Shown here piece by piece: positions 36,189-50,300 of a stretch of 64,000 nt of DNA. The stretch's first letter is position 1. Each line of letters opens with the position of its first letter. The notes beneath the pieces are model-generated. The model did not search any database, was not told the DNA's origin, and worked only from the letters and a program-made list of their open reading frames with translations. The stretch lies in the NCBI RefSeq assembly GCF_029227915.1, contig NC_079882.1, forward strand, positions 11,532,001-11,596,000. The letters run 5' to 3'. A program made the translations under genes and the position numbers. The stretch comes from Hydractinia symbiolongicarpus. Lineage: Eukaryota > Cnidaria > Hydrozoa > Anthoathecata > Hydractiniidae.

Positions 36189-37342
36189 AGAACTTTAGAA
36201 AATATCATATTTTTAAATTAATGCATGTGTGCCTCGCTATTTATATATATTTATACAATGGTGAGCTTCTGGTCTCAAAGATTGCTAACCAACTAAATTA
36301 AAATCGCATTTTTTTTTTCATGAAAAAAAAAGGGATCGAGTACTATCGGTCGCAAATACGCTTTATGTGAATAGTTTTTTTTGCAACTCATAACATATTG
36401 GATGCACCGAAGTTCACAAAAATTATTCTGCAGATTTTGATTCAACCGATCCCTAGTCTTCGGTCTTTTTATTCTGGTATTTTATCCGCAATTTTTTTTT
36501 TTTTATCGTGAGCAAAAAATATTAACCAATAGAGTTTATTACATTTTACATTAAAATTATTGCCAACAAGAGGCTGTATTTGTATGAGAAACTTTCTTTT
36601 CATCATCTTGTCATTGAGACAGGCCGCTTGTCCATATAACAGACTAAGTCATATTGGACGTATGAAAGCGAGATATCGGTCAGTAATTCTGTCTGCTTAA
36701 CGGCCCTGGACTTTATTGTTGGACTGTGATTGTTTTGACATTTCTAATCTGCTATCAAAACGCAAACATATTTAAATGTGTAATGTGAATTATTCGGTCG
36801 CGAGCCCTGTAGACTACTTTTGCAAGGTCTTTCAGGGTTGGGTTTTTTTAGAAAATTTATAATTTGAAAATGTTTAATATATGTAAATTTTGTATATTAT
36901 ATTCAAAGGTAATCACTTAATTTGGAAAAAAATGAAGAATGTTTTTTTTTGTAATTTTCTATTTTTATTTTTTGACTCGTCCTTTTCTATTACAAAGTTA
37001 TTTTTTTACCTATATTGCGTAAAAAATTATTTTTGCGTTGATCGCAGGACGTTAGCAGGAAACTTCAGGTTGGTCCTAAAAACAAATTAACTTCAAAGAC
37101 TCTCAAGAAATGGGACAATTTTACCTCTTTTTTTTTAAATCCCACACACAAGGAACTAGGAGCAAGGGGATACGTTAATTTAGAGTGATTTTTTTCAGTC
37201 CGTTTAAAGTTCTAAAGGCCCACGCACCCAGGGAGAGGAGAAAAGCCACGTAGGTACGTGTTTTCACAGCAGCCAAAAAGGTTAAAGCCGAGAAAATGAA
37301 AAGCAAAATGACAAAATTCAACCGTGAAAAATATCATTTCAG
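36189..37342. other. Region downstream of ATP7
   Basis: The first part is ATP7 3' UTR. No other gene is recognised. Confidence 0.4.
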
Positions 37343-37575
37343 GGGGATTACTTTCAAAACTGCATCGATTGGACGCAGCTGAAATTGACGCGGGTGAGAA
37401 AGTTGCGCATAAAAATGTCTCCCTCGTTGAAGCCTTAAAAATACTGAAACAGCGGCATCTTGGCATGTATACGAATGCTGCGAAAGCAATATATGGCGAA
37501 GGAAATTATAGACTTTCGCAAGAATATTCCCACCTTCTTGTGCCTTACGGTGTGTGGATGACAGAGAATGAGTAG
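37343..37575 (+). CDS. Unrecognised terminal exon, hypothetical
   Basis: An open frame of about 77 residues begins right after a good acceptor (TTTCAG) and ends with TAG at 37573-37575. The peptide begins with Gly-Leu-Leu-Ser-Lys-Leu, continues LDAAEIDAGEKV and NVSLVEALKILKQRH, and ends LVPYGVWMTENE. Its composition and codon use look protein-like, with a helical Leu/Ala/Lys pattern. I recognise no family and found no upstream exon. It could be the last exon of an unseen gene, a processed fragment or chance. Confidence 0.3.
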
Positions 37576-40500
37576 GAAAGAATTAGGTTACAAAACAGTT
37601 TTTTGATGATTTCCCATCACAGCCATTAATGTTCAAGTGAAGAAAAGCCTTCCAATAAACCGTGAAGCATTTTGCATATTGGACAATATAATGTTTACAG
37701 TTTAAATGCTCTATTTGCGCACAGTCACAGGAGAATGACTTTTAATCCAGGATGAGCGCTTAGTACAGATAAACAATGCCGTACAACCATATAAGTTTAA
37801 TAGCCTTAGTCATTATGCCCTGTTTTAAAAAAACTATCCTAACTTCCGTTTAAATAAAAATACTGGAAAGAGCCCGTTGTTACACTGTCCAGCTAAAACA
37901 ATCACTCAGCAATTTTATTTTATAGAATAAGTTTTCATAACAGTAATAAAAGGTGTAGCAATATCCCATGGACCAGTAACATATATTTTTTTAGAACCTG
38001 ATGCATTTATTAGAAACCGTTGAGCAAAAGAAGAAGCAAGAATGGTATCCGGCATCGGGTCAAGCAAGGGAAAGGGAAATTATATATAAAATTTTCAGTA
38101 TATACGTGTTGACGATTGCACAAGAACTGCTTGTCAGAATTTAAAACGCTTTGATAAAAAATATAGATGTCAATATAGAAATAATTTCAATTAATACACG
38201 CTGGGGTATGCTCACCAACAGGGTTAAAAAAGTTGATTTCCTGAACTACAAGGTGGCAATGTCTACTACACCGCTTCTTTTGTGATGTTCCCACAATGTC
38301 ATATTCCCACATTCCCACATTTTAATTAATCTTTGTAACTTTTTTAACATACAATTGACAAAAAACATATTTACTTACTTTACTTATTTATTTACTTACT
38401 ATAAAACATTGGTCGTAAGTGGGAAGGGAAGTACTGTCTGTAGATATATTTAGTAGCTAATGTACTTTTGCTGCCTTGGTCTAAGATTGGAGGAATGTGG
38501 CTAGAACAAGCTATCTAATGGGACATTCAATGGGACATGGGAAGTTCAGCAAAGTACCTAGCGCATACAAAGCTTCCCGTCTGTTTTTGATTTTTCGGTC
38601 CCCCTAAAAGTAGACTGGGCACTAGCAAATTTTTGAACGCGAGTCAGGTACCGGAGCGGAGCTCAATCACGGCGGTACCCAGACTATCTCTCTTTCTTAT
38701 GACTATGATTTGCAATAACAAAAGCTGCATCTACTGAGCCTAAAATGCGGACAGTTAAAGGGATTTTTCATTTTATTTTATAATTTCACGTGTTTGTATT
38801 TATAAAAACAGAAAAACTAATTCGTTAAACTTAGAGTTTTGGACATGCCTGTAATGTTGACACAAACTTTTTGAAAATGCTCCGTTTTTGAAAAAGCGCG
38901 TCGGAAAAAGAAAGTTGGGTTCTAACTCAAGTATGACGTTTCACAGTTAAAAACATGCATCCCGTGAAAGATTCACAACACAGGCTACACCGGTTTGCTA
39001 GATGAATCTACTTTTTTTCTAGCTATATTTCATTTCATATCTGTAACAAATTACTTCTTTGAAAATACAGTGTTAGTTGTGTATGGAACCAATTTGAAGC
39101 GATTCAAGTTCTAACGATGATGAAAATCATGACACCATTTGCTACTGCCAAAACAATATCACAAAAAACACAACGGTGGTTGTTTTATTTTATTTAGATA
39201 AATCAAATGAGAACGTGTGCTAGGAAATCAAGACGGGGGTTTTCAAGGTTTTTCTTTTTAGGAAAACAATGTAAGACTGAAGCCGACATTTTTTTCGAAG
39301 CTCTTTATTTTTTTTCACACTGGGAATCTGATAAAATACTACCCGAATTTTTCTTTTATTATTATCTTCGTCTTTCGTCGTTAGCTTTTCTTTATCTACC
39401 TCCTTATTTTTTTCTCCTTTTATCTTTTTCTGTCTTTTTTATTATCGCTCCTTCGAATTGTAAAGCCGATGGCAGCACAGTTTGGCATATTAAAGTATTA
39501 AAAGTAAATACTTCTTCATGTGATTACATCTAATCCCTAACACCAAACAGCTTTTTAAACTGTTAAATGTCATAATTCAAACTCGACCCAGCCTTCGTAA
39601 AAATGTAAAGGGGTCAATATACGGAGATGTTCTTACGCGTGATTAACACAGATTATTGCAGAAAAAAGAGGGTTTTACTTAAAAAGAATTATCTTATTTG
39701 TTTTTGTTTTTGTTTTATGAATATTGATTATGAAATTATAATTTTTGACCATTAAGAGCTTGTATGATATACACCACATCATTTAACCAAAAGGAAAAAA
39801 TAAAAATTACCGTATCTTTAATTGGTACAAGATCTCTCAACATGCTCTGGCTGTCAGTATCAACATTGGTAATTGTTTCGAATAATTAGTAGAAGCACAT
39901 AGAAAAATAATGCAAGGTAAAGCATCCATGACAGAAGCAATCAATACCACGAGAAAGTTTCGAAAGCAGCAAAAAGCGAAAAAAAGAAAAGTGTACGACA
40001 TCAGTTGTGGAGAATGTTTTAGGACTTCAAAACGTAGTAACCCCCTACCGTCCTGATTTTGAAGATCCATTGCAGATCATTTTTCTTGTCAATCGACTAT
40101 ACTGGTATCGCAACCCGCTCTTATTAACACACAACTTAATTACTCCAATGCAACCAATAACAGCCACTCTGTATACTCCGCCAAACTTCAGTTTTATTGC
40201 CTATGGATCAGCAATGGCATTCTGATATGAGCCCTTACAAATATTATTTTATTGAAGAGTCGAGCAATGTATCGAAATGTTATGGTTGTTGAGATTTGCT
40301 GATAAGTATAACCAGTATTCAAATAATTTTATAGCCGGGCAAATCGATAGAAGGATAAGAGGCAAGAAAACTTGATGGATATTTACTTTATAACGCTGAC
40401 TTCACGCCAACGTACTATCATCCATCCATAAACATATTACTAGAAAAAATCCGTATTTTGATGGGAATGTATATATCTTAAATGATCTTGCCCAGAAATT

Positions 40501-40954
40501 TGGAGAGAATATTGCAATCAGCAACAAGTGGATTAATCACCTTAATACAATAACATTTTCGTAGTTTTGAAATATTTATTTTACAGGTCATATTTTTTTA
40601 GATATTTTTTTACAGTTGTGTTAAATCAAGCTCTTTCCTCATGATCCAAAAAAATTCACACATGGTTTTGTTTTTGAACCCAATCGGGTAAAAAATGCGA
40701 TGGCTTACGGATGCTGCGTTGGAACACATAATTTAGCTATTGGAATAGATATTGACAAAAATGAGAACATTTTCTGTATTTTTTATTTCTCCCTTTTCGT
40801 TAGATTTTTTGGGATGTTGAGAACACTGAGAGTATTTTCCATATTTTTTTTTATTATTTTATTTTTTTCATTTACCCTCTTTGATTTGTTTTTGTATGCA
40901 TGTACATGATACATGTTACAAGAAAACATAGTTGCTGTTGGTAAATTGATTTCC
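37576..40954. other. Non-coding region, nothing firmly recognised
   Basis: Short frames occur (for example 39837-40225 on both strands) but none resembles a known family. A (TTAC/TTAT)n run lies at about 38371-38400. Confidence 0.4.
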
Positions 40955-41215
40955 AATCATAGTACTCGTAATACAACTCGTAGTCACTTGTAGTCATTCA
41001 CTCGTAGTCACTCGTAGTACTCGTAGCATGACTCGTAATCACTGGTAGTCACTCGTAGTACTCGTAGCATGACTCGTAATCACTCGTAGTCATCCGTAGT
41101 CACTCGTAGTCACTCGTAGTACTCGTAGCATGGACTCGTAATCACTCGTAGTCATCCGTAGTCACTCGTTGTCACATTCGTAGTCACTCGTAGTACTTGT
41201 AGACATTTGTAGTCC
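40955..41215. repeat. Minisatellite of 10-bp ACTCGTAGTC-type units
   Basis: ACTCGTAGTC, ACTCGTAGTA and ACTCGTAATC variants repeat over about 250 bp. They are organised into a higher-order unit that includes CACTCGTAGTACTCGTAGCA about three times. Confidence 0.85.
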
Positions 41216-41880
41216 CATTTGGTTGTCTTATTATAACTGATCGTTACAAATGTGCTTAAAAGGTTGATTTTAAATTAATACACAAACTGACGAACCAAAT
41301 TTTGCTTTTCCGCCCACATCGCCAACAAGCCAGTCAACGAGCAAGCAGTAAGCGACAGTCGAGCCTGTAAAAAACTTAGCAACATAATATATTTCAGGAA
41401 AAGAAAAATAGATGGTTATAAGAATACATTAAGTAAATCAAAGTTAAAAATTATGTGCGAATCTTAATTTTAATCTTAAACTGAACTAAAACTCTATGTT
41501 TTGTAGTTAGATATGTCCCAATACAGCAAAATCTGTGCATGACTGCTACTGTGTATAGTTCGCACCCATAGAAGAACATTCCCCTTCAACTCACAATACA
41601 AATTTATTACGTAGGGCTGAAAAATAGAATACAAAAATAATTAGCATACTTTTGATCGCATAGTCCGTTAAAATTAAGCTAAATGATATCGCTGCAAAAA
41701 ACAACCAAAAAAATTTAACATCAAAATACAATTTTGAAAATTAAAGTTTGCTCTTACACGTCATTATCTTATCCTAATTTAAGAACACCTCAAGAATTAT
41801 TTTAATTATATTTTAATTTCACGTTAAAGTTCTTATTTCATTCATTCCTTTCAAATTATTCCCGTCTAAATGATGATACT
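41216..41880. other. Intergenic downstream of mannosidase module A
   Basis: No gene is seen. On the minus strand it contains the 3' UTR of the module ending at 41881. Confidence 0.4.
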
Positions 41881-44800
41881 TTAGACATGTTTAAATTTGG
41901 CAATAAATGTTCGAATTTGCATTGGATTCAACTCAATGTTAAAACCATCAAACGAGTTTTCAGCGACTTCTTCGTCTGTATTCCATTTCATCATCTTCTT
42001 ATCTTTTAATAGCTGATTGGCAGACAAATTGGTTTCCGTGATGTTGACAATGTTAAAATCTGTAAACAAGCCGTCCAATTGAAAGTTAACAGGATTCGAT
42101 AGTTTGTGGTCTTCATCTTTTTCGTAAAAATGCTCAAATCTTAAAATCATTTCATCGCTTTTGATTGTCTCCATTGTCAGCAAATGAACGTTTTCAGGTA
42201 AAGATCTCGATAAACCAGAATAGGTTGGGATAAGTTTTGAAAGAGATTTAATATCAAATGAAACATTTGAAGCAAAGCTAAAGTATACAAAGAACAAAAT
42301 AAATACTAACTTGTCGCTCTTTCTAAATATACAATGCACACAACAAAAATTACTAGACTACTCTCCAAAAAATTTTACTCGCTGTGTGGAACGATGTTTA
42401 CGTCTGTTCCGGAAAGTCACATACACGCTTTTTTACACAAAACAAAAATCTCACTGGAACTCAATGATGCTAAAGTTCCTGTCTTTTACCAATCTCAATG
42501 TTTGCTTACTTGTTGATTTAAGAAGATCAAATTCACTTTCTTGCTCGGTAGACTGGGGCGCCTATTGAAATCACATGTCAGTTTAAACGTTTATGGTTAG
42601 GGTTTGGATAATTCTTAGAGTTAGATATATTGGAAAATACTGCTTCAATTAAAATTCAGATTGTACTTTTTAAACCATATCAGGTTTGTGTTGCTGATAA
42701 AAAAAGTGCGCGAAAGAACTGTAGTTATAAAACACACTTTTTAATGAAATATATTTGGCGTTGTCAATGCAATTATTTTTAAATTTCCCGCTGTATTAAA
42801 ATATTTCGAATATTAAAAAACATTTGCTCTATAAAGAAATTAACAACCTTCGAATGTTTCTAATTTTGTTGTTGTTTTCCTCGAGGAAAAAACTGTCGCT
42901 GCTGGAATATCATGACGAAGGATTTATGTGGTTTTCACAAATTTCCACCATTTTGCAATATTTTTTTGCCCCCAGCGCCCTGACTAGGAGCTAGTACCCG
43001 TTTATCTGAAAATACAGATCCCCCCTACTAATTACTATTTGCATTAGTAAAAGAATCGCAGACAAAAAAGTTTGAAAAGAATATACCTTAATATGGGTTG
43101 CAGTAGCATCAGTTCTCCCTGTTGTCTATGAAGATGACCAGCCTCGTCTGGTGTGGTTAACAATACACGATGTTTACCCCTTGTTATAAGTCCTCTTCCA
43201 TCAATTCCTGGCTCGTTTAGAGGTTCACCTACACCAAGGAAATCATCCACAAGTAATCTACGATGCAACATTATTTCAATTTGTCCGTCGCGAATGCTAC
43301 TTCCACCTTGTGATCTGTCTGACATAACAGTCAACTGGGCAGAAGAATCTTTAATGTAAATGCGGCTGTTTATGGGGTAATAATTTTCAGACACAGGCTC
43401 AGTAATGTTCAACTTCCATGTTGCTCTGTAATCACGTTTTCTCTCCTTCATCTCGCGTCCATTTGCATCTGTGTAAAATAAACCTCCTGACTCAATGTTG
43501 GTGTCAAATCGTGTGATGATCTCCTTACCGAGACCATCTTTGATGGGGATTGGTCCAACCGTATGTTCAAACTCTGCATAGGGGACGTTGCGGTACAAAC
43601 GAATGACTTGACTGATAAAAGGACCAAATGTTTGTCTCACTTCTTCAACAAGAGGGCCTTTTATGATTTGTACTTTAGCTTTATTAAGATCGCAAACTTC
43701 GTAGGGTTCAGTATTATTTGGTCTGAATATGTAAGCGCCAGAAGTCTGACGACTCTCCTCATCTCCTGTATTTCCGTTATACCAAAAGAATTGCTGATCG
43801 ACACTTAGACTTAATTTACGATCTTTTCTGATCATACGCACCAATCTTCCTGTTTCAAGAGAAAATTCCAGTCTTAGTAGATTGTTCTCTATGAAGTCAT
43901 ACTCTGTTTTTAGTATAGCGATGTGTGAAAGCCGTGGTAGAAATTCAGCATACTTTTTCGCTATGGTGTGCTTTACAAAATAAGTATTAAATCCAAGAGC
44001 TGGTGCGCATACGTGAAACACAAGCTCAAACATAGCTTGTCCTTTAAAATGTCGTCTCAACTTATGACCTTTTCTTGAAAGTGAAACAATTTGAGATTTT
44101 ATTGGTTGACCTTTAAGTCCTAGTACAAGCAGATTTTTTGTAGTTACGGGTATTCGAATATATGTTTCAATAGGTCGTGCAATGGGATTGTAAACGTTCA
44201 CAGCAAACGGTTCCGTGGCCTCACTCACCGAACAAACACTGATGTTCAGAAAATCACAATATTTGAATTGCATTGTGGATCCAGTCTTAACTTTAATGAC
44301 GTCAGACATTAATTTCTAAAAAAATTGATTTTTCTATTACATTTAAATTTAGCGAAGAAAATTTCCCGGTTACTACTTTCAAAAACATGAACTCAACAAA
44401 TCAATACCGGCATTGCCTACCGAATTTTTCTCACATGGTTTAGGTTGATCCGCAGCTGCGGTAAAGAAACTTGCTAACCACGGACCTTGTACTTACGAAG
44501 CGAACTTCATAACCACCTGGCCACGCGCCATTAACGTGTCAAAAAAATGCTAGCTTTAGCAAAACATGAAAAATTATACCCGAATTATTTTAACTAAGTT
44601 GCAACTCATTTTAATAAAATATAATTACTTTGCATTCCTCCCTTCCTATGTAAAGACGTTTCGCGTAATCATACGCAACGTGCTGTTTCTCTGTGCCTGT
44701 CACAGCATCATGGTGTTGGTTAACAGCCATTGCTCTTCGAAGAGTCGAAGATGAGCTGACTTTTCCTGTGTAAAGGACTTCCAACTGCTTGCATGCCTAT

Positions 44801-46283
44801 AATAAAAATATATCTTTGTCGTATGTATATTATTAAACCACCCTCTTCCCTAAGAATGTTTGCCTTTCATATGAGAGAAGATCAAAAAAGGCAATAAAAC
44901 CCTGGGAACGAAGGTGATCACTAAACAACGTTGTAACAAATTTTATAACAGCAATGAGGCTGGCAGTATAGCTGAAAAATAAAAATAAAAATAAGAAAAC
45001 AATTTATTTTATGTTCTGCTGAAAAGTAAAACAAAAATGTCGTAATTTTGCAAAGTTTAACCTTAGATTTTATGGGTATCATAAAGAAGTGTATGTAAGG
45101 AAAAATAAAATTTAACCTTCAAACTCTCCGACTTTAAAAATACCTTCGGGAAAGGGTTTTACCTGTAATAAATTGTTGGACTCTCTAATGTAACCTTTTT
45201 GAGTTGGTCTGCTTGTAAAATAACCAGTCCAATAACAATGTGGACAATGTGCATATGGAAAGAAGTCGTCTGTTTTTACTTCCCAATCTTTTCCTGCGTC
45301 ATGAAGAGCTTTCAAGTAGCGAGAGGGCGTGGAATAAAACACATTGACACGTCCATCCTAAAAGAGTGAACTAAATGTAATAGTGAACTAAATGTAATAC
45401 TGAATTTTTGCGTATCTAGAGAAATTGTCATTATTTTAATAAAGGAATCAAAAGTACGTTCCATCTCGTCAATTATTTTAACTTCTTCAAAGAAAAAAAT
45501 ATTCGACTAACATAAATAAAGGGGAATTTCCACTCATGTAAGGAGCTATCAAAGACCAGAGTCTTTATTTTCGGGGAAATGGATTAACCGACATATCTTT
45601 CTTTTAGATTATGTTCACATAGATAAAAAGATAAAAATCATTTTATATTGTGGTATTTAATGCGTACAGGCAAAGTAAAGAGACCGGCTGCGATAGGTAG
45701 CCAGCTAATTCATAATTCTTGTGTAACTTTTATGGTCGACATTTTTTTGCTTCTTTTATTTATACGTCATTGCAGCATCAGAGCGAAATCTTTAATATAA
45801 TAATAACCACTCAGTACGAAAATCGTTTCGACACGAACTCCATTCGTAGCGTGTGAACATGGCCTAAGATCTTACAATATACTGATATTTTCAAGAGAGA
45901 ATTGACATATTTTTTAGATTAAAACAAAACAAACAGCTCACCTTATTAACATAGTGTATAAGCTTGTCTAAATTTTTAAACCAGCGATGCGCATTTTCAT
46001 ATTGAAAATCTTCACCCATGGTCAACATAATATGGTTTGTTTTGTAACTGCTTGCTTGCTGACATGTGATATCAACAAAAGCTTGAACGCGTTCTTCAAC
46101 GTTGTTGTCAAACAACCGATCGTTGTCTTGAATTGGAGGATCGTGGCAATTGTCGTCAAAACAAAAGCCCCGTGGTGGAGCGTAAACGTTGTACGTTACA
46201 CCAGTAAAAATTTGTGACTTGGTTTCATAATTTCGGCTTCCTCTCCAAATCATTTCCATTCTTTGCTCCTTAAGTCGTTTTAT
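41881..46283 (-). CDS. Lysosomal alpha-mannosidase exons 3-7, duplicate module A
   Basis: Five exons equivalent to exons 3-7 of the complete gene upstream: 46283-45942, 45357-45163, 44796-44629, 44315-43087 and 42277-41881. They total 2331 nt, with matching phases and no stop (776 residues). Seen: [81 protein letters not shown] and the C-terminal [19 protein letters not shown]. No exon with the signal peptide, HTHDD or the nucleophile HIDPFGHS lies between it and module B. Alone it would therefore lack two zinc ligands and the catalytic Asp. Exon 3 starts in phase 0, as does exon 3 of module B, so exons 1-2 of the upstream gene could splice onto it. It is either an alternative 3' end of that gene or a 5'-truncated duplicate. 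The open frame argues for use or recent origin. Confidence 0.85.
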
Positions 46284-47341
46284 CTAGAATATCACAATGT
46301 TATTTAATTTTTTTTGGCAAATTGAAATATCCGCTTTTAAAAAATATATTAAGTAAGGAGCAAATATTTTTTTAATAAATTTAAGATTAAATTTCTTTAG
46401 GAATTTTAATTTAAAGAAAGAAACAAGAGCCAGTAGAAAAATTAAGAACTTCAATGTATGCGAAATTATTTTCCCTCAAAACAGTCGCATTTTTAACTTT
46501 GCTGTCAATTTCTTCCATTGAGAGTATACACTTTTAAAATACTTTTTTTAAAACAAATATTAATTTAATGTTTAAATTTTTGTCTGCTTCAGTTTTTCTT
46601 TCTTTACATTTAAAACAACAATTACAATTAGTGTTCACGAGTTGTATTTTAGAAGGCTCAGATGCACGACGTATCCAGGTTTTATCGTTCACCCTTTTTA
46701 TAGCTTCTCAACGATAGTTAACGATTACAATATGTGAACGATTACCTGTTATGATCTGTATGCAGTTTACCATTATCGCTGCTATCGCTAATGCAAAATT
46801 GGCTTTGATCGTCGTTTTGAACTTAATAAAAACTAAGCGGAGAAGTTTGTTTTTTAGGAAGTCGCATGATGCTAAAGGTACTTTTAGCTGTTAACTTTTG
46901 AAGTATTGAGCAAATTAAATATATATATATATAGCTTGACAGCGTCCTGCTGAACAGCTTCTTTACCTTCATCTCACCAAAGAAAGCTCACTTGCGCAAT
47001 CATACCTTGTTTTTTACATCCTCTGCCATCCCAGCCTCTGCCATGGATCATACTTGCCTACTTTCCTTGCATCCATTTAAGTGATTACTTGTCACAAAAA
47101 CACAATGTTTCTTCTGAAGATTTTTATTAATACAACAAAATATAAAAAAAAAAAAGTTACATTCACAAAATTAGAGTTTTTATAAAAAAAGAAGATATAA
47201 AAAGTACATATAAATCTTGTATACGACCTCAAATTATATAAAAAAATATTTATTTTGATGTTACTAATCGCAATAAAGAACATTAAAAAACACAATTTGT
47301 AACAAAGTTATTAAAAAAGGGTTTTCAGGATGATATTTTCA
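46284..47341. other. Spacer between mannosidase modules A and B
   Basis: I searched it for exons 1 and 2 of the mannosidase on the minus strand and found none. It contains a short (TA)n run near 46920 and the 3' UTR of module B. Confidence 0.5.
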
Positions 47342-50300
47342 TCAAACATGTTTAATTTTGGCAATAAATGTTCGAATTTGCATTGGATTCAACTCAATGT
47401 TAAAACCATCAAACGAGTTTTCAGCGACTTTTTCGTCTGTATTCCATTTCATCATTTTCTTATTTTTTAATAGCTGATTGGCAGACAAATTGGTTTCTGT
47501 GATGTTGACAATGTTAAAATCTGTAAACAAGCCGTCCAATTTAAAGTTGACAGGATTCGATAGTTTGTGGTCTTCATCTTTTTCGTAAAAATGTTCAAAT
47601 CTTAAAATCATTTCATCGCTTTTGATTGTCTCCATTGTCAGCAAATGAACGTTTTCAGGTAAAGATCTCGATAAACCAGAATAAGTTGGAATCAACTTAG
47701 ATAACCATTCTTGCATTGAGAAAGGATTAACAGCGAAACTATAAATGCCAAAAAATAAATAAATTAAATATAATATCATCAATTTTTAGCCAATCGAGTT
47801 ATTCATATCCACGCATAATAATTCTGCACGTACAGCTTACCTTAAGATGGGTTGCAGTAGCATCAGTTCTCCCTGTTGTCTATGAAGATGACCAGCCTCG
47901 TCTGGTGTGGTTAACAATACACGATGTTTACCCCTTGTTATAAGTCCTCTTCCATCAATTCCTGGCTCGTTTAGAGGTTCACCTACACCAAGGAAATCAT
48001 CCACAAGTAATCTACGATGCAACATTATTTCAATTTGTCCGTCGCGAATGCTACTTCCACCTTGTGATCTGTCTGACATAACAGTCAACTGGGCAGAAGA
48101 ATCTTTAATGTAAATGCGGCTGTTTATGGGATAATAATTCTCAGACACAGGCTCAGTAATGTTCAACTTCCATGTTGCTCTGTAATCACGTTTTCTCTCC
48201 TTCATCTCGCGTCCATTTGCATCTGTGTAAAATAAACCTCCTGACTCAATGTTGGTGTCAAATCGTGTGATGATCTCCTTACCGAGACCATCTTTGACGG
48301 GGATTGGTCCAACCGTATGTTCAAACTCTGCATAGGGGACGTTGCGATACAAACGAATGACCTGGCTGACAAAAGGACCAAATGTTTGTCTCACTTCTTC
48401 AACAAGTGGGCCTTTTATGATTTGTACTTTAGCTTTATTAAGATCGTACGGTTCAGTTTTATTTGGTCTGAATATGTAAGCGCCAGAAGTTTGACGACTC
48501 TCCTCATCTCCTGTACTTCCGTTATACCAAAAGAATTGCTGATCGACACTTAGACTTAATTCACGATCTTTTCTAACGATTCTAACCAATCGTCCTGATT
48601 CGATCGAAAACTCGAGTCTAAGTTTATCATTTTCTATAAAGTCATTTTGAAATTTTAATTTGGCAAGGTGTGAATGTTTTGGTTGAAATTCGTCAAATTT
48701 CTTTTCTCCAGTTTTGTTGACAAAATATGTGTCAAACCCCAAGGCTGGAGCTGCAGCTAAAAACACAATCTCGTAAGCTGCAAAGCCTCTATGGCTCCTA
48801 CGTAGCTGTGCTGTTTCCCTAGACAATGGAACAACTTGTGATTTGATCGGCTGTCCTTTTGAACTAATTACAACGAGATTCTTTGAATCAACAGGTATAC
48901 GGACGTAAGTTTCAACCGGACGACCAATCGGGTTGTACACGTTAATGACAATAGAATTCTCTGTTTCGGTGATACGACATACACTTATATTTAGGTAATC
49001 ACAATACTGGAATTGAAGAAGTGAAGAAGTTGCATTTTGTCTCTCGTACATTCCTTTCAGTACCTTTCCCATTAAATCCTGAAAATAAAATTATGATTGA
49101 TCTAAATTTCTCGGCATTAAAGAAAGTAGAGATTTTTCGAAAACATTATCCAAAAAGCATAAAAATGCTGACCTGACATTCCTCTCTGCCTATGTAAAGA
49201 CGTTTCTCATAATCATAAGTGACATGCTGTTTCTCGGTTCCTGTTATTGCATCATGATGTTGATTAACTGCCATTGCGTTACGGAGATTCTGAGAAGATG
49301 GAAAGTTCGCAAAAGGACCATGGATAGACTCTAGTTGCTTGCATGCCTAAATAAAAAAAAGTCCTATAAATAAATATGAAATAAAGTGTCTACTATTATC
49401 AAAAATAAGTTTGAATATGTGTAAAATTTACGTCTGCAGGTCGTTTTTTAAAAATAAATACAGAGAGAAAAACATATCAATTATCATTTATTTTTATTGT
49501 TTTACCTGTAATAAATTGTTCGACTCTCTAATGTAACCTTTTTGAGTTGGTCTGCTTGTAAAATAACCAGTCCAATAACAATGTGGACAATGTGCATATG
49601 GAAAGAAGTCGTCTGTTTTTACTTCCCAATCTTTTCCTGCGTCATGGAGAGCTTTCAAGTAGCGAGAGGGCGTGGAATAAAACACATTGACACGTCCATC
49701 CTAGGTACAAAAAACATGTCCAGAAAGGTTTTTCGTGGAGTCATTATCAACAAACGCAAAAATAAATAGAGAATTACCTCGTTAACATAATGGATTAATT
49801 TGTCTAAATTTTTAAACCAGCGATGCGCATTTTCATACTGAAAATCAGATCCCATGGTAAGTATTATGTGGTTAGTTTTGTAGCTTTTAGCCTGGTCACA
49901 CGTTTCTTCGACAAAAGCATCTACACGCTCCTGGACATTCATATCAAACAAAGTTGGGTTGTCTTGAATCGGAGGATCAGCACAAAATTCATCATAACAA
50001 AAACCTGGCGGAGGATTATAACCATTATATAAAACCCCAGTAAATATTTGGGATGCGTTTTTATAGTTACTACTTCCCCTCCAAACCATCTCCATTCGTT
50101 GCTCTTTAAGCCGTTTTTGCTATAATTAGAAAACATACCGACCAATAGAGCACTTAGTTTAGTTTGAAATTATGTGATTTCATAAAACAATACAATATAT
50201 AATTTAAATTTAAATTTAACGTTTAGTTTTTTTAAAAAATTTATTATTTTATTTATATAGTACATACAATTAACTAAAAAAAATGATGCATTCGTTTTGT

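Noticed and set aside
39837-40225. Overlapping frames on both strands with hydrophobic or Pro-rich peptides
   Set aside because: No family resemblance, no splice signals and AT-rich bias; most likely chance.
40955-41215. CRISPR-like array
   Set aside because: Units are contiguous 10-mers without unique spacers and the genome is eukaryotic.
46284-47341. Separate exons 1-2 for mannosidase module A
   Set aside because: No stretch encoding [13 protein letters not shown] or a signal peptide was found on the minus strand here.
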